From the NCBI GenBank assembly GCA_017881055.1, contig JADGRF010000205.1, positions 1 through 55,391 of the forward strand: 55,391 nt of DNA, read 5' to 3'. A model generated the notes under the pieces. It saw only the letters and a list, made by a program, of their open reading frames with translations, was not told the DNA's origin and did not search any database. The first letter of the stretch is position 1; every line of letters starts with the position of its first letter. Origin of the DNA: Sandaracinaceae bacterium. GTDB taxonomy: Bacteria > Myxococcota_A > Polyangia > Polyangiales > JAFGIB01. A program made the translations under genes and the position numbers. Below are positions 45,701 to 53,720 of the stretch, in pieces.

Positions 45701-47538
45701 GTGACGAGCGGAACGTTCCGGCGATCACGCAGCTGGGGCTACGCTTGGGCGAGCTGTATGGCCCGAAGCGCGCTGCCGAGGCCTGCGACGCCTTCCGTGC
45801 CGCGCTCGAGTGGGCGCCGGACCATCACGCGCTGCTGGCAGCTTTGCTGGCCCGCATACCCGAGGACACCGACCCGCGCGAGCGCGCCACGCTCGAGCAG
45901 CGCCTGCTGCGCGGCGAGACGGGCGAGGCCGCTGCGAAGCTCGCGTTGCGCATGGCCGAGACGTGGTCGGAGCTGGGCGATGACGCGCGCGTTCGTGAAG
46001 CGCTCGAGCTAGGCCATGCGGCCTGTCCTGCACACGACGCCGTTCGCGATCGGCTCGAGGGCTACTACTTCGAGCGCCAGCTCTGGCAGCCGTTGGCGGC
46101 GCTCACGGTCGCCGAGGCCGAGCGCCTCGGGCCGTCGATGGCGGCGGTCGGTCGCCTCAAGAACGCGGCCACGCTCTACCGCGATCAACTTCACGACGTG
46201 GATGGTGCGGCCTCTGCGCTGCGCTCTGCGCTCGCGATCGTGCCCGAGGACTTGTCGCTGCTCGCGGAGCTCGCGCGCAACCTCGCTGCTGCAGGTCAGC
46301 ACGACACGGCCATCGCCGACGTCACGCGGCTGTGCGACGCCCATCCGCAGGCCGACAGCGGTCGAGTGGATCTCTTGCGCGTGCGCGCCGACCTCTTCGT
46401 GGGTGCCGCTCGCATCGCGGAGGCCGCGGCCGATCTCGAAGAGGCCTACGCGATTGCTCCTTCCGAAGTGGGTCCAGGCTTGATCGACGCGCTCACGGGC
46501 CTGCGTCGCAGCGCGCGTAGCCAGAACGATCTCGACCTGGAGCGCTCGGCGACCTTGCGCCTGGTGCGTGTGCTCGACGGGCAGAAGCAGACCGACCAGG
46601 CGCGTGACGTCCTCGCGGGGTGGGTCGAACGGGACCCGGGCGATCTCGAATCGCTGCGCGCGCTGCGTGCACGCGATCTCGCGTCCGAGCGCTACGCCGA
46701 CGTGGCCACCACCTGTCTCAAGCTGGTCGCGATCGAACAGAGCGACGCCCGGATCGATGCTGCGCTCGGCCTGGCCGATGCGTACGACAAGCTTGGGCGG
46801 CCCGGCGACGCGCTCAGTGCGCTCCTGCAGGTTCACGAAGACGCGCCCGATGCCTTGCCGCTGCGCGCACGCCTGCGAACCTTGCTCTCCGCCATGAACC
46901 GCTCGCGCGAGCTCGCGGCGCTGTTGATTGGCGATGCCGCGCGCACCAGCGACGCGGGCGAGCGTGTCCAGCTGCTCTTGCAAGCCGCGCAGCTCTACCT
47001 CGATGTCGGTGAGCCGCAGACCGCCATCAAGCCGCTCGGCCAGGCGATGGAGCTCGCGCCGGACGACGACCGCACGCGGCTACTGCTCGTCGACGTGCAG
47101 ATCGGCCTTGGGCGCACCGAAGAGGCGACCGCGATCGTCGATCGGGCGATCAACGCGCACAAGCGCCGGCGCTCGCCCGAGCTGGCCCTGTTCCAGCAGC
47201 GCATGGGCCGCATCTGCGCGCTGCGCGGCGACCGACAAACGCAGCTCAAGTGGCTCAACACCGCGCTCGATACCGACCGCAAGAGTGGCGAGGTCGCCTC
47301 CGAGCTGGTCGACGTCTCGATGGCCATCGAAGACTACGACACCGCGATGAAGGCGCTGCGCACGCTCACGATGATGGAAGACCCCAAGCCGATGACGCGC
47401 GCGATCGCGTTTCTACGGCAAGCGCAGATAGCAGTCGTGCGCGGCGATCCACATCGCGCCCAGCACTGGGCGCGCAAGGCCAAGTCGCTCGACGAGAACC
47501 TCGCCGAGATCGACGAGTTCCTCGCGAAGCTCGGATAA
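39721..47538 (+). CDS. Giant cytoplasmic tetratricopeptide-repeat protein, GltI/AgmK-like
   Basis: A 2605-residue protein made almost wholly of TPR units. Typical repeats are PQLLARVLEIDPGAHWAFE, AIGYQQKLFALDPDNAALA, AVRRYRSALQVDPKHEGA and AIVLYRDILAIDPRDAIAT. I see no signal peptide and no membrane segment, so it should be cytoplasmic. The next gene on the same strand encodes a GltJ/AgmX-like protein. In Myxococcus xanthus the giant TPR gene agmK (gltI) is followed by agmX (gltJ), both needed for the gliding focal-adhesion machine, so the same order here supports that identity. M. xanthus AgmK, as I recall, is larger (about 3800 residues). Other giant TPR proteins exist in myxobacteria, so a paralog cannot be excluded. 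Confidence 0.75.
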   Translation: MPDHERASNRPPAEAQGKGEGALAGALAAAIDAARREPQNDARWELVEELADSAQRPTDARALFHAVLEQKNIAADVASLVGQRAVRFYEAWYGDDATELPQLLARVLEIDPGAHWAFERLTVALTVGERWDELLAAYDRAIEGANETARRMKLLDEAAQAAKDFASQPDRAIGYQQKLFALDPDNAALAASLERLLERQGRWKDLIDLWGSRIHVQPAKQQRDTRLRMAAFYFEALHDHAAALAEIERVRNDAPEYKPAFDLLEKLLAADTAPEGVRRAALGHLKEYFVKGQKRDDVVRVLELGLSFVQSAQRGTLLREIVERLLDLHEDARALGHQAVLLVLDPMPKERDALRALAERTRDFERYASALREAAAASKEPGVRADLLMEAARVREETLSQPERAIELYREVFDARLSADVTVQSGRKLVKLLEQTDNAVDTLDVLSRMSELEPVEAVRRGMLGKIAQLADKLGDKERARKAWRSRVGDDTNDIEALGALIDAAARDSDHEGLAKLLRQRIEAPGAAHQRRADLVWLAKLYDEKLKDVARAIDVWREIGKRYGEDREAVTALTDLLSRAERWPELADVLSQAAASEITRFTELQTQLGDAYRQRLGKPENAVRRYRSALQVDPKHEGARAGQRALLEDEACRPVAVDSLAEAFAQTDEWQATLSLLDMRLLTADSDAARAELLVEAGELYETRGNDPQRALAAYRRAFTFLPDDRATEREIRRLAEALGSWDAVVAAYRETLAILPKGAPRAAELRYEEGVTLETRLQDREGALAAYRDAAGIAPDRAQLANAAVRVSASLGRWEDATQLLVSCATANAALLPSLLATIETAAREAKAWEPLCVALSRTVDFEADVISPAVARDLHVRVAALHTTERKDARAAEESLARAVHADPTHKESLLALAALQRATPSAALVDTLEKLAAALPEDLDALCEAGELALDHLQDRKRAQKLLERAYERALGLWRSGAKAAGQREPEATVGWVVERLATLRRDSGDPKRALDLLLEAIMLPFDVEAVQGLRHDAAELARGVLQDVDRAIVLYRDILAIDPRDAIATAALAELYVQADRLPELLSLRRHELAQAPSAERKLALRLEVARLLGELEARGDRVSVLEANLADQPGHVASLAALSELLRKKGQNAELVRILEAQARALREQNQVEAAARLWREIAQLRERELSDVLGAMKAYRELHGLEPYGDASGALARLCTSLGDHSAAAEWLEVRLGTAPPESRAITAVELARAHIEAGQLARARGCLEQALTLDPAVHEARDLLADLYRADGAHEQLAQLLSQGASLVADSARRLAYLREAAELYCDKLAAPERAIPVLTRAVELAPDDARLRGMLAEGLHIARRFDEARALLRGLIDGFGRRRSPERAALHYQLARVAESAGAIDEALNELDIATKMDLAQLGALHMLARLARDQGDLDRAERAYRGLLLVVRRQKIDDADAPGASEVCFELYRIAIARGQSDQAEELLESALESATQNDVEARRFARVLRARGEVDLLVRVLDARLVLAREPAASAEILSAKADVLEHDRGKPEEALELRLRALELSPETESLHTAARALCKRVGEQPRYLDALGSLIEAAQSERSKAGAKRAAQLTLRQGRAIEEDLGDLDRAAGLYAKVEASGECVIEAWLALARVAGGRGDRAEERRVLARIADLSEAEAEESARREARFLLAELELSRAEWRDAGVASLTRALAETPDYPRAKTVLMRAIEESQGHPGVLTLFERVARSSHDDLMLLDFIERKSAREGATLDDTREGIELSLRIGEIARAEALLTRAAALVRKSRPQRGEASWVFSALAECRLQAGDVRSAIAHLREALDHAADAELETLGRELAELAAGPGGDLQVAADAYARLLQRDPADRALWQPMLAVLAKQKDRKRFDTFVANTLAVLLPVEDRTLLLFEQAKFLIDVVRKEKDAIPVLKQILDEDAMHLEATDRLLAILQRHGMNDELADMLRRSFDRARDERNVPAITQLGLRLGELYGPKRAAEACDAFRAALEWAPDHHALLAALLARIPEDTDPRERATLEQRLLRGETGEAAAKLALRMAETWSELGDDARVREALELGHAACPAHDAVRDRLEGYYFERQLWQPLAALTVAEAERLGPSMAAVGRLKNAATLYRDQLHDVDGAASALRSALAIVPEDLSLLAELARNLAAAGQHDTAIADVTRLCDAHPQADSGRVDLLRVRADLFVGAARIAEAAADLEEAYAIAPSEVGPGLIDALTGLRRSARSQNDLDLERSATLRLVRVLDGQKQTDQARDVLAGWVERDPGDLESLRALRARDLASERYADVATTCLKLVAIEQSDARIDAALGLADAYDKLGRPGDALSALLQVHEDAPDALPLRARLRTLLSAMNRSRELAALLIGDAARTSDAGERVQLLLQAAQLYLDVGEPQTAIKPLGQAMELAPDDDRTRLLLVDVQIGLGRTEEATAIVDRAINAHKRRRSPELALFQQRMGRICALRGDRQTQLKWLNTALDTDRKSGEVASELVDVSMAIEDYDTAMKALRTLTMMEDPKPMTRAIAFLRQAQIAVVRGDPHRAQHWARKAKSLDENLAEIDEFLAKLG

Positions 47539-47559
47539 GACTTTTGCGCGCGCAGCCCC

Positions 47560-47613
47560 TCCGGCGCCGTTTGGTTGATGCGGAGCCGCCTCCGGCGGGT
47601 ACGCGGCGCCGGA
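47560..47613. repeat. Inverted repeat downstream of the giant TPR gene
   Basis: TCCGGCGCCG at 47560-47569 is repeated inverted as CGGCGCCGGA at 47604-47613, 34 bases apart. It begins 22 bases past the stop of the TPR gene. No U-tract follows, so termination is only a possibility. Confidence 0.4.
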
Positions 47614-47806
47614 CCAAGATCACTGGATCGAGAAAGCGCGTGGTCTTGTCCATCGCGCGCACGAGCTTACGGACGTGCGCGTCTGAGACGTCGCGCAGAA
47701 ACGGCGTCGGCGTCGATTCGAGCCGGACGCGATTGCGTTTTTCTTTTCGTCGCCTTTGATTGGGTGGCTTCGACCTCTGCTCGTTGAGCGAAGATATTGT
47801 ATTCAC
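47590..47806 (-). pseudogene. Possible ParB-like fragment
   Basis: In the 445-base gap between the TPR and gltJ-like genes, a minus-strand frame from ATG 47806 reads RLESTPTPFLRDVSDAHVRK then AMDKTTRFLDPVILVRR with G/C-ending codons. This resembles the start of a ParB-like nuclease domain (target site, helix, then ...D/QPVIV). After about 47590 the frame runs antisense into the TPR gene and loses protein character, so it looks truncated. The match is weak. The rest of the gap, 47807-47983, is the AT-rich leader of the gltJ-like gene. Confidence 0.3.
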
Positions 47807-47983
47807 TTGATATTTTCGAGGTCCAGAGACGAGCTTCGGCGCTCGCCGCGCGCTGTGCTAAAGTTGCACGAATTGTCGGGTCCGTTGTGAACGGCCCTAT
47901 TCGACTGTGCGTAAAAAGGGTACAGTCCCACATTGGAAGCACGTCGGAGGCCGCCAACCGACACGTAACAAGGACCCGTGGCC

Positions 47984-50014
47984 ATGAAGGTTGTTTGCGA
48001 GAGCTGTAGCGCGAAATACCAGGTTCCGGACGCCAGGGTCGCTGGCAAGAGGCTCAAGATCCGCTGCAGGCGTTGCGGCGCGACGGTGCTGATCCGCGGC
48101 GACCTCGAGTTTGCCGCAAGCGCGGCGTCAGGTCCCGACGGCCTCGAGGAGGGGCCCGCCACGACCGTGGCTGCCCCGGCGTTCTCGAGCGCCGGCGCCG
48201 AATGGCACGTGAGCATCGATGGCCAAGTCTCCGGGCCGTTCACGGTCCCCGAACTCTTGAGCTGGCTCGCCAGCAGCGCGGTCGGCTGGGATGCTTATGT
48301 CTGGCGCGAAGGCTTCGGCGAATGGGTCGAGGCGCGTGCCTGCGACGAAATTGTGACCGCGGCCGGCGGCGCGCCGAGCAACGGCGTGGCTGCAACCGGC
48401 ACCGAAGACGAAGTGCCGACGCGCATGTTTCAGGGTCCGGATGCCTTCGTTGCGCAAGCGCAGCAAGCGCGGGCCCAGCCCGCCGCGCGCGCCAACATCA
48501 CTGCGGACTACAGTCAGCCGCACGTCAGCGGCTACAGTCAGCCCCCGCGTGCGCACTCGAGCATTGCACCGGCTTCGTCGGTGGTTCCCAGCGCCGCGCG
48601 TGCCGGCGTAAGCCAGCCTCCGCGTTTGCCGACGGCGAGCCAGCCTCCGCGCGCGCATTCGAGCATCGCGCCGAATTCATCCGTTGCCGGGCGCTCGCGT
48701 CCGCCGGGCTCGTCCCCGCGCGTGCACGTCGATCCTGCCGCGGGCCCGATCGGTAGCCGCAGCGAAGACTCCGTGTTGTTTTCGACGCACAACTTGCGTC
48801 AGGTAGCACAGTCCGGCTCGCAGCCGCCGAACCAAGCGCAAGCTGGCTATGCGGCGGGCGAGGGTTCCGGCCTGATCGACATCCGCGCGCTCGCCCAGCT
48901 CGCTCGCCAAATGCAGAGCGTGCCGCCGCGCGATGCGGCTATCGCAGAGGATGGTCGGTACAGCCTGGGCGACGACGAGTCGCGCGCGCTGCTGCTGAAG
49001 CAGGGTGGCGCGTTCAATCGCATCGACAGCCTCTCGCCGGTCGCGCCGGTGCCAAGGCGTGGCTCGCGCAACTCCGGGCTCCCGCTCGCCGTCTTCGGCG
49101 GGTTTGCGTTGCTCGCGGCGGCCGCGTTTGCGGCCATCGTGATCACGCGCGCTCCTGTTGATCCGGTCGTGTCGCAGCCGTCAGCTGCTGCCGTCGTGTC
49201 GCAGCCGTTAGCTGCTCCGGGCATGCAGCTGGCCGCCGCAGCTCAACCGACCGCTCCCGAGCCGGCCGCCGCGCCTGTTCTGGTGGCCGCGGTGGCTCAG
49301 GTCGCCGAGCCGGTCGCGCCCGCGCCGGGGAAGGCTGCCCCCGAGCCGAAGGCCGCAGAGCCCGAGGCGCAAGCTGCCGAGCCGTCACCGAAACGCACCG
49401 TCGCCGAAGCCAAGTCCGCCAAGCGTCATGCACGCGGGGCGCGCACCGCCGCGGAAGACAAGAAGGCGCCTGCGCCGGAAGAGAAGCCCAAGGACAAGGC
49501 CAAGGAAAAAGCGGCTCCGCCCGAGCTCGATGACGTGATGCTCGCCGAGAAGCCTGCGGCGAAAGCTCAGCCGGAAGAGAAGCAGAAGCCGGCCGCCGAG
49601 AAGGCCGACAGCAAGGGTAGCGATGACGATTTGCTGGCAGCGAAGCCCGCGAAGGCGCCGCAGAAGGATCGCTCGTTCGATGACTTGCTCGATGGCGCGG
49701 TCGTGAAGAAGGCATCGCCTGCGGCGGTGGCTCCTTCCGAGGACCTGCCGGAGAGTCCGTCACGCGACCAAACGCTGTCCGCGATGCGCGGCGTCGAGTC
49801 GGCTGTGCGCGCGTGCGCCGCGGCTGACGGCGTCACGGGCACTGCGCTGGTCGAGCTGCAGATCGACGGTGCCACCGGCAAGGTGACCAGCGCGAGCGCG
49901 AGCGGCATCGATGCGCCGACCAGCGGTTGCGTCGAGAAAGCCGCACGGAACGCCAAGTTCCCGCGCTTCTCGAAGCCGTCGTTCGTGGTGAAGTACCCGT
50001 ACCGCTTCAAGTGA
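47984..50014 (+). CDS. gltJ: GltJ/AgmX-like protein: zinc ribbon, GYF domain, one membrane helix, TonB-like C-terminus
   Basis: A 676-residue inner-membrane protein. Residues 5-31 form a zinc ribbon (Cys5, Cys8, Cys28, Cys31; VCESC...IRCRRCG). Residues about 68-112 are a GYF-type domain (EWHVSIDGQVSGPFTVPELL ... GEWVEA). A Pro/Gln/Ser-rich linker with repeated SQPPRAHSSIAP follows, then one membrane helix near residues 366-390. A long Ala/Pro/Lys/Glu periplasmic stretch leads to a TonB-like/AgmX C-terminal domain with two Cys (VRACAA, TSGCVEKAARNAKFPRF). This is the domain order of GltJ (AgmX), a focal-adhesion regulator of Myxococcus gliding. ATG 47984 follows AAGGA by about eight bases; GTG 47978 adds two residues. 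Confidence 0.85.
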   Translation: MKVVCESCSAKYQVPDARVAGKRLKIRCRRCGATVLIRGDLEFAASAASGPDGLEEGPATTVAAPAFSSAGAEWHVSIDGQVSGPFTVPELLSWLASSAVGWDAYVWREGFGEWVEARACDEIVTAAGGAPSNGVAATGTEDEVPTRMFQGPDAFVAQAQQARAQPAARANITADYSQPHVSGYSQPPRAHSSIAPASSVVPSAARAGVSQPPRLPTASQPPRAHSSIAPNSSVAGRSRPPGSSPRVHVDPAAGPIGSRSEDSVLFSTHNLRQVAQSGSQPPNQAQAGYAAGEGSGLIDIRALAQLARQMQSVPPRDAAIAEDGRYSLGDDESRALLLKQGGAFNRIDSLSPVAPVPRRGSRNSGLPLAVFGGFALLAAAAFAAIVITRAPVDPVVSQPSAAAVVSQPLAAPGMQLAAAAQPTAPEPAAAPVLVAAVAQVAEPVAPAPGKAAPEPKAAEPEAQAAEPSPKRTVAEAKSAKRHARGARTAAEDKKAPAPEEKPKDKAKEKAAPPELDDVMLAEKPAAKAQPEEKQKPAAEKADSKGSDDDLLAAKPAKAPQKDRSFDDLLDGAVVKKASPAAVAPSEDLPESPSRDQTLSAMRGVESAVRACAAADGVTGTALVELQIDGATGKVTSASASGIDAPTSGCVEKAARNAKFPRFSKPSFVVKYPYRFK

Positions 50015-50088
50015 GCTGAGCTGACACGCGTGAGGAAACGAGGCGCGCACGGCTTCTCAGCGCGTCCTCGGTGCTCTATACCCAGCGC

Positions 50089-50745
50089 ATGTTCTTCGAA
50101 AAGAAGGTGCGCATGCCGACCGAGAGCGACGCGCTGCAAGGCCGCGCGCAGCGCATCGCGGTCGGCGCGCGCCACTTCGTGAACGGCCATGCGCTGAACG
50201 CTCCGTTTCCGGACGGCATGCAGCTGGCGCAGTTCGGCATGGGCTGTTTCTGGGGCGCCGAACGCAAGTTCTGGCAGCTGGACGGCGTGTACTCGACGCA
50301 GGTCGGCTACGCCGGCGGCTACACTGAGAACCCCACGTACGAAGAGGTCTGCTCGGGGCGCACCGGTCATACCGAGGTCGTGCGCGTGGTGTTCGAGCCA
50401 GCACGCGTGAGCTACGAAGCGTTGCTCAAGCTGTTTTGGGAAAACCATGATCCCACGCAGGGCATGCGTCAGGGTAACGACAGCGGCACCCAGTACCGCT
50501 CGGCTATCTACACCTACGGATCGGCGCAGCTGACGGCGGCGCAAGCTTCGCGCGATGCGTACGCACGGGCGCTCACGGCCTCGGGGCACCGCGCACCGAT
50601 CACGACCGAGATCAAAGAGGCCCCGGAGTTCTACTACGCCGAGGACTATCACCAGCAGTACCTGGGCAAGAACCCGCAAGGCTATTGCGGTCTCGGGGGC
50701 ACCGGCGTCAGTTGCACCGTGGGCGTTGCCGCGACCGCGAAATGA
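50089..50745 (+). CDS. msrA: Peptide methionine sulfoxide reductase A
   Basis: A 218-residue enzyme that reduces methionine-S-sulfoxide in proteins. The catalytic motif is [12 protein letters not shown] (Cys53), followed by [20 protein letters not shown] and [20 protein letters not shown]. Two C-terminal Cys ([12 protein letters not shown]) are placed to act as resolving residues. The N-terminus carries about 45 extra residues before the core, similar to E. coli MsrA. ATG 50089 starts [10 protein letters not shown]; a GTG at 50071 adds six residues. No cleavable signal, so cytoplasmic. Confidence 0.93.
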   Translation: MFFEKKVRMPTESDALQGRAQRIAVGARHFVNGHALNAPFPDGMQLAQFGMGCFWGAERKFWQLDGVYSTQVGYAGGYTENPTYEEVCSGRTGHTEVVRVVFEPARVSYEALLKLFWENHDPTQGMRQGNDSGTQYRSAIYTYGSAQLTAAQASRDAYARALTASGHRAPITTEIKEAPEFYYAEDYHQQYLGKNPQGYCGLGGTGVSCTVGVAATAK

Positions 50746-50984
50746 GAGCGGCACGTGAGCGAGCATCGCGCCGGGTTGTACGATGCGCTGCGTCAGACCA
50801 GAAGCCCCACGACGGCCTGCCCGATCTCGTTGTGGAACCCCAGCGCCGGTGGGGCGTCGCCCACGGCGACCCAGCACTCCGCGGACGCGCGGAGGCGAGG
50901 CACCGCGCCCGCATCATCGCAAAATCAATACGATTTTTGGGGAGTGCTCGCAGAAAGCCTGCCCGCCGTGGTAACAACGTACGC

Positions 50985-51854
50985 ATGTCGGACGCCGCCG
51001 TTCGGAGGTTCTTGGAGCTGGTCCAGAAGGAGCTCGGGGCCGTGGATACACGCGCCGAGCTCGGCGGCCGCGACCCGCTGGCGCCGGAGCTCGTGTTCAT
51101 CAACTTGGACGCCGGCTTCCGCATCGTGGCCGTGTTCGATAAGCCCCCGGTCGACCGCGCGATGATGGAGCAGAAGCTGAAGCGCCTGTCCGAGACCTTC
51201 TCGCACACGCTGGCCGAGCTGCACGGCGCCTTCCCGCCACGCACCGCCGCCACGCTGCCCGCTCGTCGGCTCTACGATGCGCTCGAAGCGCTGCGCGCGC
51301 GTACCGGCGCGGTTTCGGTCGTGGTCATCGATGGCAACTCGCCGGTGCTCTGGGGCAGCTCGGACGCCCAGCGCGATCTGGTCGACGTGGAGAGCTTCGC
51401 CAAGATCGGTGCGGCCCTGCACCGTGCGCGCGAGCGCGGCCTGACGCTCGATCAACTTCCGCTCCACGACGCGCCCGCGCTGATCGCCATGCTGCCGACG
51501 CGCGGTGTGGACGCCGCAGTCGTGGAAGCGCTCTCGCTCCTGGTGTCCAGCGATCACGACGAGTCGACCGTACGCCATCGCTTGCTCACGGCGCTGGCGA
51601 TCGCCGATGTGCGCAAGGGAATGCACCGCGGCGAGCAGGCGCGCAGCGTGCATCATGAAGAGCAATACGGGTACATCGCGCGCGGCTTCGCCAACATCTA
51701 CGAAGTGATCGCCGTGTTCGCCGGCCCGTTCTCGGAGCTGCACGTGGAGTCCGCAGTGCTGCACGCGCTGCCGGCGATCGAGGAGTTCCTGTTCGCGCTG
51801 CCGCCGGTCGATCCACCGCGCGGGCAGGTGATCCGGCTTCGGCCGCCGCGCTGA
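50985..51854 (+). CDS. Conserved-type protein of unknown function
   Basis: A 289-residue soluble protein beginning at ATG 50985. It has no signal or membrane helix. Two similar alpha/beta halves are suggested: the N-terminal part with LVFINLDAGFRIVAVFD, and the C-terminal part with ANIYEVIAVFAGPFSELHVE. The middle segment GAVSVVVIDGNSPVLWGSSD resembles a roadblock/LC7 pattern (GTPase-regulator fold), which in myxobacteria accompanies small GTPases such as MglA. That resemblance is weak and the function is unknown. The gap 50746-50984 after msrA shows no gene. It converges on the GAF protein gene with 21 bases between. Confidence 0.6.
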   Translation: MSDAAVRRFLELVQKELGAVDTRAELGGRDPLAPELVFINLDAGFRIVAVFDKPPVDRAMMEQKLKRLSETFSHTLAELHGAFPPRTAATLPARRLYDALEALRARTGAVSVVVIDGNSPVLWGSSDAQRDLVDVESFAKIGAALHRARERGLTLDQLPLHDAPALIAMLPTRGVDAAVVEALSLLVSSDHDESTVRHRLLTALAIADVRKGMHRGEQARSVHHEEQYGYIARGFANIYEVIAVFAGPFSELHVESAVLHALPAIEEFLFALPPVDPPRGQVIRLRPPR

Positions 51855-51875
51855 ACAAACCCCTGAAGAACCGCG

Positions 51876-53180
51876 CTACTTGCTGCCGTGCCGGTAGCGC
51901 GCGATCTGCGTTGCGGGTGGATTCACGCGCAAGACGCCAACGACGGCGTCTTGCGCGTCGACCAGCACGGAGTCGTCCGGGCGGACCCACGCGAACAGGC
52001 CCGCGATGTCCGAGAGCACAGGCACGCCGCCCGCGCGCGCGACCGCGGCGCCCAGAGAGGTCGGATCGAGATCGCCGGCCGCCAGAATGCCCGAGCCCGA
52101 GAGGCCCACGACCACCAGCGCAATCATCGCCGTCAAACGTTCGGCGATCACCAAGACCGTTCCACCTGACGGAAGCGCAAAGCCGCTGGCCGCCGCGGCG
52201 ACGAGCAGGCACAGGCTCTCTACCTCGGCCGCGCGCTCTTCCAGCATCGGGTCGTGATCGCCCGTGGCGTAGCTCGCCACTGCGTATTCGCGCGCGACTT
52301 GCTTCAGGCCGGGAACGAGGCCGAGTCTGGCGCATTGCTCGTGCATCTGGTCGCGCAGGCGCTGGTCGTCGAGCATGAGCGCATAGGTGCGCAGCTTACG
52401 CAGCTCGGGATCCGGGAGCTTGGCTTCCATCTTCTTCATCGCGCGGCGCACGATGCCGACGATGTCTTCGAACGCCTGCTCGGCCCCGAGCGCCGGATCC
52501 TGCAGCGACGACGAGCGCTCGCGCAGCGCCTCCAACGTGCCCAGCATCAGCGTGCGGCCGAGCGCGACACCGGGAGCCACTGCGCGCCCGACCAGGCGCG
52601 CCGAGCGCGGCGCAAACTCCGAGACCTCACCGCGCGCGCCTTCGAGCGCATCTGCGAAGGTGGTGGCGAGCGCGGTGGCCAACGCAACCTCCGCGTGGGC
52701 GAAGGCGTTGGCTTCGCCGCGCTGCAACACCAGCACTCCGGCGACCGAGCCGCGCACGAGCAGCGGGATCGCCAGGAAGCTCGGATACTTCTCTTCGCCC
52801 AGCTCCGGGATGTGTTTGTAGTGACTGTCCTCGGCGGCCACCGACGCGGAGATCGGTCGCATCACCTCGGCGGCTGTGCCGGTGATGCCTTCACCGAGGC
52901 GCAAGCGCACGTTGCCGAGCGCCGACTGAGGAAAACCCACGTTCGCGCGCATCACGAGCCAGTCGCCGTCTTTGCTGGCTTCGCGCACGTACACACTCAC
53001 CACGTCTGCGTGCGCGATCACAGCGACCTGCTCGCACATGATCTTGAGCACCTGTGGCAGCGGACCCGGCCGCCGCGCCTCTTCGATCAGACGTAGGATG
53101 CCGTCGATGCGGAAGTCGTCGTTCTTGTGGATCTGCATGCGAATCGATGCAGAGCCGGGTGGCGTGGGTGCGTCGGCCAT
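51876..53180 (-). CDS. GAF-domain protein with degenerate PTS enzyme I-like region (PtsP-like, truncated)
   Basis: A 434-residue protein. Residues about 30-190 are a GAF domain (VYVREASKDGDWLVMRANVG ... FLAIPLLVRGSVAGVLVLQR) as at the N-terminus of EI-Ntr (PtsP). Residues about 205-330 resemble the enzyme I N-terminal helical part (VAPGVALGRTL, AFEDIVGIVRRAMKKMEAKL, RTYALMLDDQRLRDQM). Residues about 345-430 resemble the swivelling phospho-histidine domain, but where enzyme I has TSHTAILAR this has TSLGAAVARAGG, so the phospho-acceptor His is lost. The PEP-binding barrel (about 300 residues) is absent. It cannot act as a normal phosphotransferase; a regulatory or binding role is inferred. ATG 53180. 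Confidence 0.75.
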   Translation of the reverse strand: MADAPTPPGSASIRMQIHKNDDFRIDGILRLIEEARRPGPLPQVLKIMCEQVAVIAHADVVSVYVREASKDGDWLVMRANVGFPQSALGNVRLRLGEGITGTAAEVMRPISASVAAEDSHYKHIPELGEEKYPSFLAIPLLVRGSVAGVLVLQRGEANAFAHAEVALATALATTFADALEGARGEVSEFAPRSARLVGRAVAPGVALGRTLMLGTLEALRERSSSLQDPALGAEQAFEDIVGIVRRAMKKMEAKLPDPELRKLRTYALMLDDQRLRDQMHEQCARLGLVPGLKQVAREYAVASYATGDHDPMLEERAAEVESLCLLVAAAASGFALPSGGTVLVIAERLTAMIALVVVGLSGSGILAAGDLDPTSLGAAVARAGGVPVLSDIAGLFAWVRPDDSVLVDAQDAVVGVLRVNPPATQIARYRHGSK

Positions 53181-53302
53181 CTGTTGCAATTGTATGCGCG
53201 AACGGGCCTCGCACAAACGTGCAAACGAGCTTTTCACCGTTGGCGCGACGTTTGTCTGGTGTCCTTTTCAACCGCGCAACGACGCGCTACGTCTTCCGCG
53301 TC

Positions 53303-53518
53303 ATGCCGCAGCTCGGTCGCACCTTGATCACCCTCGGAATCGTGCTGGTCGGGCTCGGCATCGCGGTCACGCTCGGCGACAAGCTCGGGCTGGGCCGGCT
53401 GCCGGGCGACATCCTGTGGAAGCGCAAGAGCACGACGGTGTACTTCCCGATCGTGACCAGTCTCGTGCTGAGCGTGGTGCTCTCGCTGATTCTCAGCTTC
53501 ATCGCGCGGCGCAAGTGA
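53303..53518 (+). CDS. DUF2905 small membrane protein
   Basis: A 71-residue protein with two membrane helices (TLITLGIVLVGLGIAVTLG and FPIVTSLVLSVVLSLILSF) joined by the family loop GLGRLPGDILWKRKSTTVYFP. DUF2905 proteins are small inner-membrane proteins of unknown role. ATG 53303. It is followed after seven bases by a small Cys-rich gene and then an epoxide hydrolase. Confidence 0.85.
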   Translation: MPQLGRTLITLGIVLVGLGIAVTLGDKLGLGRLPGDILWKRKSTTVYFPIVTSLVLSVVLSLILSFIARRK

Positions 53519-53525
53519 GGCGAGC

Positions 53526-53720
53526 GTGAGCGCGCCCGAGGCCGGCCTGTGCGTGACCTGTGTGCATTGCCACACGGTACACTCGGCACGTGGCAGCGTG
53601 TTTCGTCACTGCCGCTTGCACGACAGCGATCCGCGTTTCGCGAAGTACCCTGCCTTGCCCGTGCTGCATTGCTCGGGTCACGTCCCGAATCCAGCTCGAA
53701 ACGAGCGAGAAAAACCATGA
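53526..53720 (+). CDS. Small Cys-rich protein, putative metal-binding
   Basis: A 64-residue protein with CVTCVHCHTVHSARGSVFRH, then C, then DPRFAKYPALPVLHCSGH. The pattern CxxCxxC, a later Cys and the KYPxLPVxxC ending recur in an unnamed family of small bacterial proteins I recall, suggesting a zinc or iron site. GTG 53526; the TGA overlaps the ATG of the epoxide hydrolase gene by four bases (ATGA), so translation is coupled. A function with the hydrolase is inference. Confidence 0.7.
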   Translation: MSAPEAGLCVTCVHCHTVHSARGSVFRHCRLHDSDPRFAKYPALPVLHCSGHVPNPARNEREKP

